A stretch of 7,149 nt of DNA from JAENWH01 sp038248745 (lineage in GTDB: Bacteria; Bacillota; Clostridia; Peptostreptococcales; Anaerovoracaceae): positions 1 through 7,149 of the forward strand of contig JBBRXC010000086.1 in NCBI GenBank assembly GCA_038248745.1, in the 5' to 3' direction. Under the pieces are notes generated by a model. That model was given only the letters and a program-made list of their open reading frames with translations. It ran no database searches and was not told the DNA's origin. The first letter of the stretch is position 1, and every line of letters starts with the position of its first letter. This document shows, one piece after another, positions 1 to 7,142 of this stretch. The position numbers and the translations under genes were made by a program.

Positions 1-1957
1 AAGGATTTCCGTAAATTTCCCAAGCTTTGTCCATACATTTATTTCGAAGAATCTCTTCCGCGTGATCAATTTTCGGCGGGAATTTTCCTGTCGCAATGGG
101 TCTGATATTTTCTATGCTTTCAGATATCAAGTTGGTGTTTTGCACAACCACTTGATAGGCCAAGTCTTTCCCCAAATAACTAAATTCCTCAAGCATTTCA
201 TCGGTGGTTCTAAGAAATAATCCCTGATCTCCTTCTATGTCCTTATATCCTTGTCCTGCCATCAGTATTTTTCTATAAAGAGCTTCCTCTGGTGTCGTGT
301 AATGAGAATCACAAGTGGCAACCACAGGTTTTCCGTACTTCGCCCCCAATGCTACAATTTTTCGATTAATATCCTTCAATGCTTCCTGGTCCTTTACGGT
401 GCCATTTTCAATCAAAAATTGATTATTAATCAAAGGCTGTATTTCCAGGTAATCATAAAAATTTATAATATCTTCGATTTCATCTTCTTTCCCTTTTACA
501 ATATATTGGTATATTTCCCCTGCTTCACAGGCGGATCCAATGAGAAGCCCTTCTCTAAAAGAGGCCAGTACAGATTTAGGAATTCTAGGCTTTTTATAAA
601 AATAGTCTAGGTGGGAAGTGGATACCAACTTATAAAGGTTCTTCAACCCCGCCTGCGTTTTTGTTAAGATGATGACATGGTTGGTTCCTGCCGCTTTGTA
701 ATCAATTTTTCCATTCTTATCTATATGTGTTGTATCATCAAAAAGATAGCCCTCCAGGCCATAAATGATTTTAATATCCAACTTATTCTTTTTCACTACT
801 TTTGGTGCTTCAGGAAAAGCTTGAACCACGCCATGGTCCGTAATAGCAATCGCTTTATGTCCCCATTTTGCAGCGGTTTTTATCATTTCGGAAATTTCAT
901 TGAGTCCGTCCATCGCGCTCATTTTAGTATGCGCATGGAGTTCAACTCTTTTCACTTTGCTGCTGTCCTCTTTGGAAATTTTTTCAAATTTTTCAATATC
1001 CTTCACCATGACAACCAGCTGATCTTCATAGGTATCCCACTCAGCATTTCCTCGTATTTTAACCCAGTCTCCTGGATTTAACAGCTCATCGATTTCCTCC
1101 CATTTTTTTATAGAAGTAAACCCTTTGACACAAACGGATGTTTTTTTATCTGTGACGAGTATGGTTACCAGCTTTTTATCATTTTTTATTGTTCTTGATT
1201 CTTTTCTAAACAGGATGCCTTCAAAAGCCACTAATCCACTGTCTGGATTCAAGCTGGACAGGTCAACAAGATTGTCATTAATCAATTTACCCATAATTTT
1301 ATTGCCACTTGCTGGTTCTTCCTTTGTGGATTTTCTTCCAGACCAGTTATTTTCAGCTTTTCCTGTTGTCTTTTTGGACTTGCCCTCAACGGCTTTCTGG
1401 TCTCTATGCATCTGCTCCATTTCTTGTGCAGAAGATTGGTCCTGGTTTTTGGAAATTTGGTCGTAGGAGTCTACATGATTATCAAAAACTATTTTTGTTT
1501 GGATGCCAAAAGTTTCCTGCAGCAATCTTTCAAATTTCTTACTCACTTTCGCGTTTAACTGTTCCACCGCTATATTCCCAAGAGCATAAATGGTCAAGTC
1601 ATCCCCATTCAATAGATATTTATCAGGTAAAATAGTTTTTGTAAGAGAGGCAAACTCTCCGTTCACCAAAAAAATCATATGTTCAATAAATAATTTGACA
1701 ATTTCTTCTTTGGTTAAAATAATGTCAGTATAGATGAAATTCAACTCAACCGATTTTAAATGAGGAATTTGATTGATAATTAACGCCTTGATTCTTAACA
1801 CGTCTTCGTAGGGCAAAACAAAATTCAGTTCTATATCTACTGTAAGAACTGAACCGTCTTTTGACATTTTTGCACGTCCCAGGGAAAAACTGTATTCCTG
1901 CTTTGCATGTCTGCCAATTTTATTCCAACTGATTGTATTTTCAATAAGATTTTTCAT
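1..1957 (-). CDS. polC: DNA polymerase III alpha subunit, PolC type, 5' part; lacks the internal exonuclease domain
   Basis: This is the N-terminal 652 codons of the main replicative polymerase of Gram-positive bacteria; the gene continues past the left edge, so the catalytic palm, fingers and C-terminus are not seen. The frame is open without stops from the ATG at 1957. Domains in order: PolC N-terminal domains (about 1-160); a polar, charged linker (about 165-220); an OB-fold (about 240-325); and the PHP domain, starting at VKRVELHAHTKMSAMDG (335-351). PHP continues with ITDHGVVQAFPEA (372-384) and IIYGLEGYLFDD (397-408). In B. subtilis PolC a DnaQ-like exonuclease of roughly 170-190 residues follows here, with its DVETTG motif. 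Here the second PHP half resumes after about 18 residues, at HVIILTKTQAGLKNLYKLVS (427-446). LIGSAC (472-477) and VATCDSHY (546-553) follow. No exonuclease motif is visible. PHP ligand positions His341, His343, Asp350, His375, Glu402, His449, Cys477, Asp550 and His552 are all occupied. AAGGA, ten bases before the start, lies inside the thioesterase end. Confidence 0.95.
   Translation of the reverse strand, partial: MKNLIENTISWNKIGRHAKQEYSFSLGRAKMSKDGSVLTVDIELNFVLPYEDVLRIKALIINQIPHLKSVELNFIYTDIILTKEEIVKLFIEHMIFLVNGEFASLTKTILPDKYLLNGDDLTIYALGNIAVEQLNAKVSKKFERLLQETFGIQTKIVFDNHVDSYDQISKNQDQSSAQEMEQMHRDQKAVEGKSKKTTGKAENNWSGRKSTKEEPASGNKIMGKLINDNLVDLSSLNPDSGLVAFEGILFRKESRTIKNDKKLVTILVTDKKTSVCVKGFTSIKKWEEIDELLNPGDWVKIRGNAEWDTYEDQLVVMVKDIEKFEKISKEDSSKVKRVELHAHTKMSAMDGLNEISEMIKTAAKWGHKAIAITDHGVVQAFPEAPKVVKKNKLDIKIIYGLEGYLFDDTTHIDKNGKIDYKAAGTNHVIILTKTQAGLKNLYKLVSTSHLDYFYKKPRIPKSVLASFREGLLIGSACEAGEIYQYIVKGKEDEIEDIINFYDYLEIQPLINNQFLIENGTVKDQEALKDINRKIVALGAKYGKPVVATCDSHYTTPEEALYRKILMAGQGYKDIEGDQGLFLRTTDEMLEEFSYLGKDLAYQVVVQNTNLISESIENIRPIATGKFPPKIDHAEEILRNKCMDKAWEIYGNP
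680..733 (-). other. Short PHP-to-PHP junction in polC where the proofreading exonuclease is normally inserted
   Basis: These bases encode residues 409-426 of PolC, a short polar loop containing HIDKNGKIDYK. It links the Glu402 strand of the PHP domain (ending FDD, 406-408) directly to the HVIILT strand (427-432). In exonuclease-containing PolC the same two strands flank a whole DnaQ-like domain. Reading frame, codon use and conserved flanks are undisturbed, and I see no direct repeat, stop or mobile-element remnant at the junction. It looks like an established domain absence rather than recent damage. An assembly error removing an exact in-frame domain is possible but unlikely. Confidence 0.85.
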
Positions 1958-1972
1958 TTACCCTATTTCCTT
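1958..1972 (-). promoter_or_regulatory. polC ribosome binding site inside the thioesterase stop region
   Basis: AAGGA (1972-1968) overlaps the last two thioesterase codons, and the TAG stop (1965-1963) lies between it and the polC ATG at 1957. Spacing from AAGGA to the start is ten bases. A second purine run, AGGG, is only three bases from the start and is too close to act alone. The layout implies that polC translation is coupled to that of the thioesterase. Confidence 0.6.
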
Positions 1973-2391
1973 GAGAAGAAACCTTCCGCGGCACTTCTCC
2001 ATTTTAGCTCTTCCGGAGAATCTGTATGATCTAGTATGATTTCATGTTTCACGGCCCGTTTATTTTCATCGATAGTGACAAAGGTTGTATATCCTTCGGC
2101 TTTTATTGTTTGTGTATCTTCTGACTTTAAATCGATATGAATCGTAAAACTTGTGGTTCCTGTCCGCACAACTGTACTCAGGTAAGTAATGATTTCTCCA
2201 GGATCTACAGGGCTGAAAAAGTTAAACTGATGGGTATTTTTATATAATAGCCCATTTTTATTTTTATGCTCTCCCACCGCTGCGATAAAAGAGGATTCCA
2301 TCATCCATTCAATGGCTCTTCCTGCATACAGATTTTCATGGTGATTTAAGTCTTCCGCCTTGATCATATGACTGGCGCTATATGTTTTCAT
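1963..2391 (-). CDS. Hotdog-fold acyl-CoA thioesterase (BFIT/YciA-like)
   Basis: The product is a small hotdog-fold protein that probably hydrolyses an acyl-CoA to free acid and CoA in the cytoplasm. The physiological substrate cannot be read from the sequence. From the ATG at 2391 it has 142 residues. The start resembles the acyl-CoA hydrolase family: KTYSASHMIKAEDLNHHENL (2-21), then YAGRAIEWMMESSFIAA (22-38), corresponding to the family pattern N-x-x-x-[LF]-[YF]-G-G followed by the hotdog helix. Glu32 sits at the position of the catalytic Asp/Glu and Asn16 or Asn20 is the likely polar partner. The remaining part gives the beta-sheet (FFSPVDPGEIITY, TSFTIHIDL, GYTTFVTID) and a charged tail. 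A TTG in frame at 2400 is less likely as the start because it leaves no room for a ribosome binding site. The gene overlaps ispG by 14 bases and ends five bases before polC. I do not recall a thioesterase as a usual member of this cluster. Confidence 0.85.
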   Translation of the reverse strand: MKTYSASHMIKAEDLNHHENLYAGRAIEWMMESSFIAAVGEHKNKNGLLYKNTHQFNFFSPVDPGEIITYLSTVVRTGTTSFTIHIDLKSEDTQTIKAEGYTTFVTIDENKRAVKHEIILDHTDSPEELKWRSAAEGFFSRK

Positions 2392-3448
2392 AATTTTCAA
2401 CCGCCTTCAACAATTCTGCCACAATTTCTTCTTCTTTTACCGTTTTTATGATTTCACCTCTTTTAAAGAGAATTCCTTTACCATCACCACAGGCGACACC
2501 CACATCTGCTTCTTTTGCCTCACCTGGCCCGTTGACCGCACAGCCCATGACCGCAACAGTAAGCATTGGGAGGCCTTTTTCTTCTCTTTGCACTTTTATC
2601 CGTTCCAGTTTATTTTCCATCTCTAAAGCGATTTTTTCTAGATCAACCTTCGTGCGCCCACAGGTAGGACATGACACCAGATTTATTCCGCCACCCATTA
2701 ATCCCACTGCCTCAAGAATCTCTTTTGCAAGAATTATTTCTTTTACGGGCTCTCCCGTGAGAGAAACTCTCATGGTATCGCCAATTCCTTCAAGCAAAAG
2801 TGCCCCAATGCCTATGGCTGACTTTAGTCTTCCAGATTGAACGGTCCCAGCCTCGGTTATGCCTATATGTATTGGATGTTTCGTCATGGCAGAAACAATT
2901 TTATGTGCTTGATAATTTAGTTTTACATTGGAAGCCTTCAATGATACAACAATCTGGTCAAAATCCATTTCTTCCACTAATTTAATATTTCTCAGGGCAC
3001 TTTCAGCCAAACCTTCCGCTGTCACCCCATTATATTTCAGTAAAATATCCTTCTCTAAAGAACCGGAATTGACACCAATTCTAATGGGAATATTCCGCCA
3101 TTTTGCTGCCTGAACCACTGCCCTGACATTTTCCAGATTTCCAATGTTTCCAGGATTGATTCTCACCTTGTCCGCCCCGTTTTCAATGGCGGCAATAGCA
3201 AGTCGGTAATCAAAGTGAATATCTGCAACCAAAGGAACTTTTGCGCGTTTTTTGATCAACCCAAAAGCCAAGGCAGCATCCATGTCAGGAACCGCCAGCC
3301 TGACAATTTGACAGCCAGCTTCTGTCAGTCTTTGTATTTGCTCTAGGCAGGCTTCCACATCTTTTGTGTCCACATTTGTCATAGACTGAATGGATATTTT
3401 GGCACCACCGCCAATCATGACGCCGCCGCAGTCAACTCTATTTGTCAT
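2378..3448 (-). CDS. ispG: 4-hydroxy-3-methylbut-2-enyl diphosphate synthase (HMBPP synthase)
   Basis: This iron-sulfur enzyme converts methylerythritol cyclodiphosphate into HMBPP, the penultimate MEP-pathway step, using electrons from ferredoxin or flavodoxin. The 356-residue product is the short bacterial form. The N-terminal TIM-barrel has the usual IGGGAKISIQSMTN opening (12-25), VADIHFDYRLA and VRINPGNIG blocks. The C-terminal domain holds the [4Fe-4S] ligands Cys260 and Cys263 (CPTCGR), Cys303 (MGCAVNGPGEA) and Glu310. Compared with E. coli IspG as I recall it (Cys270, Cys273, Cys305, Glu312), the spacing between the second and third cysteines is about eight residues longer, from a charged insert around VQREEKGL. 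The ATG at 3448 has an AGGAG six bases upstream that overlaps the rseP stop. The end overlaps the next gene by 14 bases. Identification is secure; the gene is also known as gcpE. Confidence 0.97.
   Translation of the reverse strand: MTNRVDCGGVMIGGGAKISIQSMTNVDTKDVEACLEQIQRLTEAGCQIVRLAVPDMDAALAFGLIKKRAKVPLVADIHFDYRLAIAAIENGADKVRINPGNIGNLENVRAVVQAAKWRNIPIRIGVNSGSLEKDILLKYNGVTAEGLAESALRNIKLVEEMDFDQIVVSLKASNVKLNYQAHKIVSAMTKHPIHIGITEAGTVQSGRLKSAIGIGALLLEGIGDTMRVSLTGEPVKEIILAKEILEAVGLMGGGINLVSCPTCGRTKVDLEKIALEMENKLERIKVQREEKGLPMLTVAVMGCAVNGPGEAKEADVGVACGDGKGILFKRGEIIKTVKEEEIVAELLKAVENYENI
2392..2408 (-). promoter_or_regulatory. Ribosome binding site deciding the thioesterase start
   Basis: On the minus strand GAAGGCGG (2408-2401) lies nine to twelve bases before the ATG at 2391, within the last codons of ispG. 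The in-frame TTG at 2400 directly abuts this element, so it cannot be served by it. This favours the ATG start and a 142-residue product. The site is weaker than the AGGAG-type sites of the other genes, so expression may depend partly on translational coupling to ispG. Confidence 0.6.
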
Positions 3449-3457
3449 CTAATACTC

Positions 3458-4450
3458 CTAAAATATTCTCAACACATCTTGATAGGTTACATATAACATC
3501 AGTCCAATTAAAAGTGCAAACCCAATTAAATGGATTTTCCCTTCTACTTCATCCGTGATGACTTTTCCTGTCAGTTTTCTAATGAATAACAGAACAATTC
3601 TTCCACCGTCTAAAGCAGGGATCGGCAACATGTTGACGATTGCTAGATTCAGACTGATCAAGGCAGCAAGCTGAGCCACATAAACAAATCCATATTTGGC
3701 ACTGTCGCCAACCGCATTCACGATTCCTAAAGGTCCCATCAGTTCTTTTGTGGAGACTTTACCCGTAAACAACTGTCCGATGACATCCACCATTTGCACG
3801 CCCATGTCCCACGTTGCTAACGTACCATATTTCACTGCGGAAATTGGATTTTTTTGAAATGTAGGTGTAATGCCGATAATCATTCTTCCATCTTCTTCAA
3901 CAGGTGTGATTTCCTTCACAATGACTTCCCCGTCTCTGATCACTTCAATTTTCACAGCCTTGCCATCTTCGCTGTTTATTGCTGCAGATACATCTTCCCA
4001 ATTATTTATTTTTATATTGTTGATGGTTGAAACCCTGTCACCTTCTAAAATACCTGCCACTGCTGCCGGACTATCCAGATTAATTTTGTCTAACGTGGTT
4101 GTAGGTGTCCCAAAATAAAGAACAACAGAAGAAAGTATGAGAATGGCAAGTAATAAATTCATGGCAGATCCTGCCACCAAGACAGCTGCTTTGATGAAAA
4201 ACGGTTTATTATTAAAGGCTCTTTCGTCTTCAGAGTCTTCATCTTCCCCCTCCATCGCGCAATAACCCCCTATTGGAAAAATCCTCAAGGAATATTGGGT
4301 TTCACCCTTCGTCTTTTTAATAATTGCCGGACCCATGCCCAAAGCAAATTCTTTCACCTTTATTCCTGAAGCTTTTGCAACCCCAAAATGCCCAAGTTCA
4401 TGAACAAAGATCAATACCGAAAATATTATTACTGAATATAAAATTGTCAT
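3458..4450 (-). CDS. rseP: Site-2 intramembrane zinc metalloprotease, RseP/RasP family
   Basis: This intramembrane protease performs the second cleavage of membrane-anchored substrates. Known substrates in related bacteria are anti-sigma factors, signal-peptide remnants and cell-division proteins; the substrate here is not known. The 330-residue protein fits the short Gram-positive form with one PDZ domain. Visible elements are the first membrane helix carrying the zinc motif HELGH (17-21, catalytic Glu18), an acidic segment after the IGGY motif (68-76), the GSAMN segment (94-98) starting another helix, and a single PDZ domain (about 115-195). The second zinc-site motif ALDGG follows (279-283, with Asp281), and a last membrane helix lies near 308-323. 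The ATG at 4450 has AAGGGGAG about seven bases upstream, in the 18-base gap after dxr. The ispG gene starts nine bases after the stop. In Bacillus the equivalent gene is called rasP (yluC). Confidence 0.95.
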   Translation of the reverse strand: MTILYSVIIFSVLIFVHELGHFGVAKASGIKVKEFALGMGPAIIKKTKGETQYSLRIFPIGGYCAMEGEDEDSEDERAFNNKPFFIKAAVLVAGSAMNLLLAILILSSVVLYFGTPTTTLDKINLDSPAAVAGILEGDRVSTINNIKINNWEDVSAAINSEDGKAVKIEVIRDGEVIVKEITPVEEDGRMIIGITPTFQKNPISAVKYGTLATWDMGVQMVDVIGQLFTGKVSTKELMGPLGIVNAVGDSAKYGFVYVAQLAALISLNLAIVNMLPIPALDGGRIVLLFIRKLTGKVITDEVEGKIHLIGFALLIGLMLYVTYQDVLRIF

Positions 4451-4468
4451 GAATGTTCTCCCCTTAAA

Positions 4469-5617
4469 TTAAATACGCTGTGCAAACTTGTTTGTCTGCA
4501 CTCTTGTTTCCAGATCAATCTCTAAAATATGATCCATATTTGATATTTCAACAAATTCATGTTTTTCTAAAACACCCCCCAGAATGTTTTGTATGTCTAT
4601 AAATCTTATTTTTCCCTCTAAAAATAGCTGCACCAGCACTTCATTTCCACCGTTTAACACGACCGGATAACTTCCGCCTTTTTGAAGGGCTTCGTACGCA
4701 TAGCCTACACACTTGAAAACACGTTGATCCAGTTTTTCAAAGGTTAAGTTTGCACCCTCTTTGAAAATATCCAAACCTTTACTTTTTATTTCCAACCTTT
4801 CAGGGTAAGAAAATGCATAACTAATGGGTATTTTCATGTCAGGCAAGCCCAACTGTGCGACAATTGAATTGTCCATATATTCCACCATAGAATGAACAAT
4901 GCTCTGCGGGTGTACTGCAATTTCTATTTTTTCTCCAGGTAGATGGTATAACCAGCTTGCCTCAATGACCTCCAGCCCTTTATTCATCATGGTTGCAGAA
5001 TCTATGGTAATTTTTTGTCCCATGATCCATTTTGGATGTTTTAATGCCTGTTCGCGGGTGACCTTTTCCAACTCCTGTAAAGAATAATTTCTGAATGGCC
5101 CTCCTGATGCTGTTAAAATCACTTTTTTGATTTCATTGTCTTGATTTCCCTGCAGACACTGGAAAATAGCACTGTGCTCACTGTCAACTGGCAGAATTTT
5201 AACCTTATTTTTCCTGGCTGCTTCGGTAATGAGTTTCCCTCCTGCAACCAAGGTTTCCTTATTTGCAAGGGCAATGGTCGTTCCTTTTAATATGGCCCTG
5301 TAAGTTGGCTGCAATCCCAACATCCCCACCAAGGCGTTGAGCACCATGTCACAATCAGATTCTGCTGCTTCTATTAATCCTTCCATCCCGTATAAGATCT
5401 CTGTTTTAGGATGCCTTTTTTTTAATGTAACTGCATCTTCTACCTTGGCAACTACAGCAATTTCCGGGTTAAATTTAATAATTTGTGCAGATAATTCTTC
5501 TATTCTTGTTCCGCATGAAACGACGGAAACCTTAAAAAGATCTTTATTATTTTCAATAACCTCTAAAGCCTGGGTCCCAATGGAGCCGGTGCTTCCAAGT
5601 ATACAAATTTTCTTCAT
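4469..5617 (-). CDS. dxr: 1-deoxy-D-xylulose 5-phosphate reductoisomerase
   Basis: This enzyme makes 2-C-methyl-D-erythritol 4-phosphate from DXP using NADPH and a divalent metal. It is the first committed step of the MEP isoprenoid pathway and the target of fosmidomycin. The 382-residue length is typical. The NADPH-binding loop GSTGSIG is at 8-14, and ALANKETLVAGG (116-127) is conserved. The metal ligands are Asp145 and Glu147 in PVDSEHSA and Glu216 in MNKGLEVIEA. SGGPF (171-175) and the flexible lid around HPKWIMG (194-200) are also present. Nothing is missing or truncated. The ATG at 5617 has AGGGG five bases upstream and lies eight bases after the cdsA stop. It shares the cluster with ispG, which acts later in the same pathway, and with uppS, which consumes the pathway's product. 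Confidence 0.97.
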   Translation of the reverse strand: MKKICILGSTGSIGTQALEVIENNKDLFKVSVVSCGTRIEELSAQIIKFNPEIAVVAKVEDAVTLKKRHPKTEILYGMEGLIEAAESDCDMVLNALVGMLGLQPTYRAILKGTTIALANKETLVAGGKLITEAARKNKVKILPVDSEHSAIFQCLQGNQDNEIKKVILTASGGPFRNYSLQELEKVTREQALKHPKWIMGQKITIDSATMMNKGLEVIEASWLYHLPGEKIEIAVHPQSIVHSMVEYMDNSIVAQLGLPDMKIPISYAFSYPERLEIKSKGLDIFKEGANLTFEKLDQRVFKCVGYAYEALQKGGSYPVVLNGGNEVLVQLFLEGKIRFIDIQNILGGVLEKHEFVEISNMDHILEIDLETRVQTNKFAQRI

Positions 5618-5625
5618 CTATTCCC

Positions 5626-6414
5626 CTACTTAATCATCAGCATTATATAGTAATATATAAACGGTGCAGTGAACAGAAGACTGTCTATTCTGTCTAAAAC
5701 CCCGCCATGTCCTGGTATTAGGTTTCCAAAGTCCTTTATACCCATTTTCCGTTTAAATAAAGATGCGGTCAAATCTCCAATCTGAGAGACAACCCCTCCC
5801 AAGATTCCTATAATAATACTGTGTAATAACAAGGAAGGTATGACAAAATAGGCAAAAACACCACATAGGATGACGCTTCCTGCGATACCCCCGATGGACC
5901 CTTCGATGGTTTTTTTCGGGCTGATGGAAGGGCACAGCTTATGTTTTCCAAAAAAATACCCGGCAAAATAAGCCATGCTGTCTGTCCCGAAGGCGGTGAG
6001 AAAAATGAGCCACACCAAAATGCCATATTCCGGAATCTGTTCGACCAGCACAATATGATAGGAAAAAAAGACGATATAAAAAAGACCCAGCATTGTTGCC
6101 ATGCCATCTTCAAGTTTTCTTTCCTTAATTTTAAATAAATAGATAAGACTCATCAAGACTACTGCAAACATCCAAAACATGTACCAGCCTGTCGTGTCAT
6201 CAAATTTCAATAAATTTATACTGTAAAGCAAAAAAGTACTGGCTAGGCCAATAGGCAAAGAGGCTTTCACCCCCAAATGATTGAACCCTTCATAAAACTC
6301 TTTTATTCCCATAATGCCAATCAAAAAGCAACCTAAAAGAAGTACATTTCCACCAATAAATACAAATGCCATCAAAGGCAACATAATAATCCCTGATAAA
6401 ATTCTGGTTTTCAT
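5626..6414 (-). CDS. cdsA: Phosphatidate cytidylyltransferase (CDP-diacylglycerol synthase)
   Basis: This integral membrane enzyme converts phosphatidic acid and CTP into CDP-diacylglycerol, the activated precursor of the anionic phospholipids and of phosphatidylserine/ethanolamine. The 262-residue protein is mostly hydrophobic, with roughly seven to eight membrane segments starting at the N-terminus (about 5-35). The family signature is intact at 218-245: SxxKRxxGIKDFG, then PGHGG and DRIDS. Upstream of it are the conserved TDSMAYF (144-150) and SPKKTIEG (165-172) blocks and QIGDLTAS (211-218), which carry the acidic residues expected to bind metal. The ATG at 6414 overlaps the uppS stop by four bases and has GGGAGGAG six bases upstream, inside the end of uppS. 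The dxr gene follows after eight bases. Placement next to uppS is standard in Firmicutes and groups two lipid-carrier and membrane synthesis steps. Confidence 0.97.
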   Translation of the reverse strand: MKTRILSGIIMLPLMAFVFIGGNVLLLGCFLIGIMGIKEFYEGFNHLGVKASLPIGLASTFLLYSINLLKFDDTTGWYMFWMFAVVLMSLIYLFKIKERKLEDGMATMLGLFYIVFFSYHIVLVEQIPEYGILVWLIFLTAFGTDSMAYFAGYFFGKHKLCPSISPKKTIEGSIGGIAGSVILCGVFAYFVIPSLLLHSIIIGILGGVVSQIGDLTASLFKRKMGIKDFGNLIPGHGGVLDRIDSLLFTAPFIYYYIMLMIK

Positions 6415-7142
6415 GAAATACTCCTCCCGCCAAATCGCCGGTTTCTATTCTGATATTCTTCAATAGCTTTTTCAAATTCTACCGGTGTAAAATCCGGCCA
6501 CAGTGTTTCTGTAAATACAAATTCACTGTACGCACTTTGCCATAGCAAATAATTGGACAATCTTTTTTCTCCACTGGTTCTAATAACCATGTCAGGGTCA
6601 GGCACATCTGCAAATTTCTCTCCTGTAAAAAGATACTTGGCAAAGCTTTCTTCCGTAATATTTTCCGGGTTAACAAGTCCACTACTGATCTCTTCTCCAA
6701 TTAGCTTGATTGCCTGCAGTATTTCATCTCTGCTGCCATAATTCAGCGCAATATTAAACTGGAGACCAGAATTCCCATCCGTTTTTTTTAAGGCTTTTTC
6801 TAGACTTTTTACTGCATCTCCTGGTAGTTTGCTGTAATCTCCCAATATTTTCACTCGAACGTTATTTTTATTGAGTTCATTCAGTTCTTTTCCCACATAT
6901 AAAACAAGAAGTTTGAAAATACCATTCACTTCCTCTGTAGATCTTTTCCAGTTTTCAGTTGAAAAAGCATAAACAGTTAAATGCTTCACACCAAGAATGC
7001 TGGCATGTTTCACAATTTCTTTCATTGCAACCATTCCCGCGTTGTGTCCCGCCAGCCTAGGCAGGCCCTTATTGTTAGCCCATCTTCCGTTGCCATCCAT
7101 GACAATGGCAATATGTTTTGGGATTCTCTCTTTATCCAGCAT
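6411..7142 (-). CDS. uppS: Undecaprenyl diphosphate synthase (cis-prenyltransferase)
   Basis: This enzyme condenses isopentenyl diphosphate units onto farnesyl diphosphate in cis configuration to give C55 undecaprenyl diphosphate, the precursor of the lipid carrier for peptidoglycan and other wall polymers. It acts at the cytoplasmic face of the membrane. The 243-residue product has the usual family length. Visible motifs are MDGNGRWA (15-22) with the catalytic Asp16, YAFSTENWKR (58-67), NYGSR (134-138), and IRTSGEKRLSN (187-197), which binds diphosphate. Glu207 in the AYSE motif is the expected Mg ligand, and the C-terminus ends in the common RFGGR. The NYGSR motif has Ser where NYGGR is more usual, a mild substitution. 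The ATG at 7142 is preceded by GAGG at the window edge and starts just before the first conserved block, so the gene looks complete. Its stop overlaps the cdsA start by four bases (ATGA), indicating translational coupling. Identification is very secure. Confidence 0.97.
   Translation of the reverse strand: MLDKERIPKHIAIVMDGNGRWANNKGLPRLAGHNAGMVAMKEIVKHASILGVKHLTVYAFSTENWKRSTEEVNGIFKLLVLYVGKELNELNKNNVRVKILGDYSKLPGDAVKSLEKALKKTDGNSGLQFNIALNYGSRDEILQAIKLIGEEISSGLVNPENITEESFAKYLFTGEKFADVPDPDMVIRTSGEKRLSNYLLWQSAYSEFVFTETLWPDFTPVEFEKAIEEYQNRNRRFGGRSIS

Noticed and set aside
680..733. Possibility that the missing exonuclease reflects a frameshift or a decayed gene.
   Set aside because: The frame is open across all 652 codons and conserved PHP motifs continue on both sides in the same frame. 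A precise in-frame domain absence does not look like decay, although an assembly deletion can only be excluded with reads.
251..1635. Several plus-strand open frames of about 108-134 codons (251-610, 677-1081, 1125-1466, 1309-1635).
   Set aside because: They lie antisense to the continuous polC frame, which has recognisable domains throughout. Their translations are Phe/Ser/Ile-rich with no family motif.
1812..1830. A VDIEL stretch (PolC residues 44-48) that superficially resembles the D-x-E motif I of a DnaQ exonuclease.
   Set aside because: Its surroundings match the PolC N-terminal domain (hydrophobic strands followed by LPYEDVLRI), the glycine/threonine-rich part of exonuclease motif I is missing, and no later exonuclease motifs follow.
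2392..2400. TTG start at 2400 for the thioesterase, giving three extra residues.
   Set aside because: It abuts the GGCGG element with no spacing, while the ATG at 2391 has suitable spacing and matches the usual family start (MKTYSASH-like).
2448..2840. A 130-codon plus-strand open frame opposite ispG, with a Ser/Pro-rich translation.
   Set aside because: It is the mirror of the highly conserved ispG C-terminal half; no motif and no convincing ribosome binding site.
5753..6113. Alternative minus-strand frames within cdsA (5753-5935, 5808-6113).
   Set aside because: They are shifted-frame shadows of cdsA, which carries its complete family signature in the main frame.
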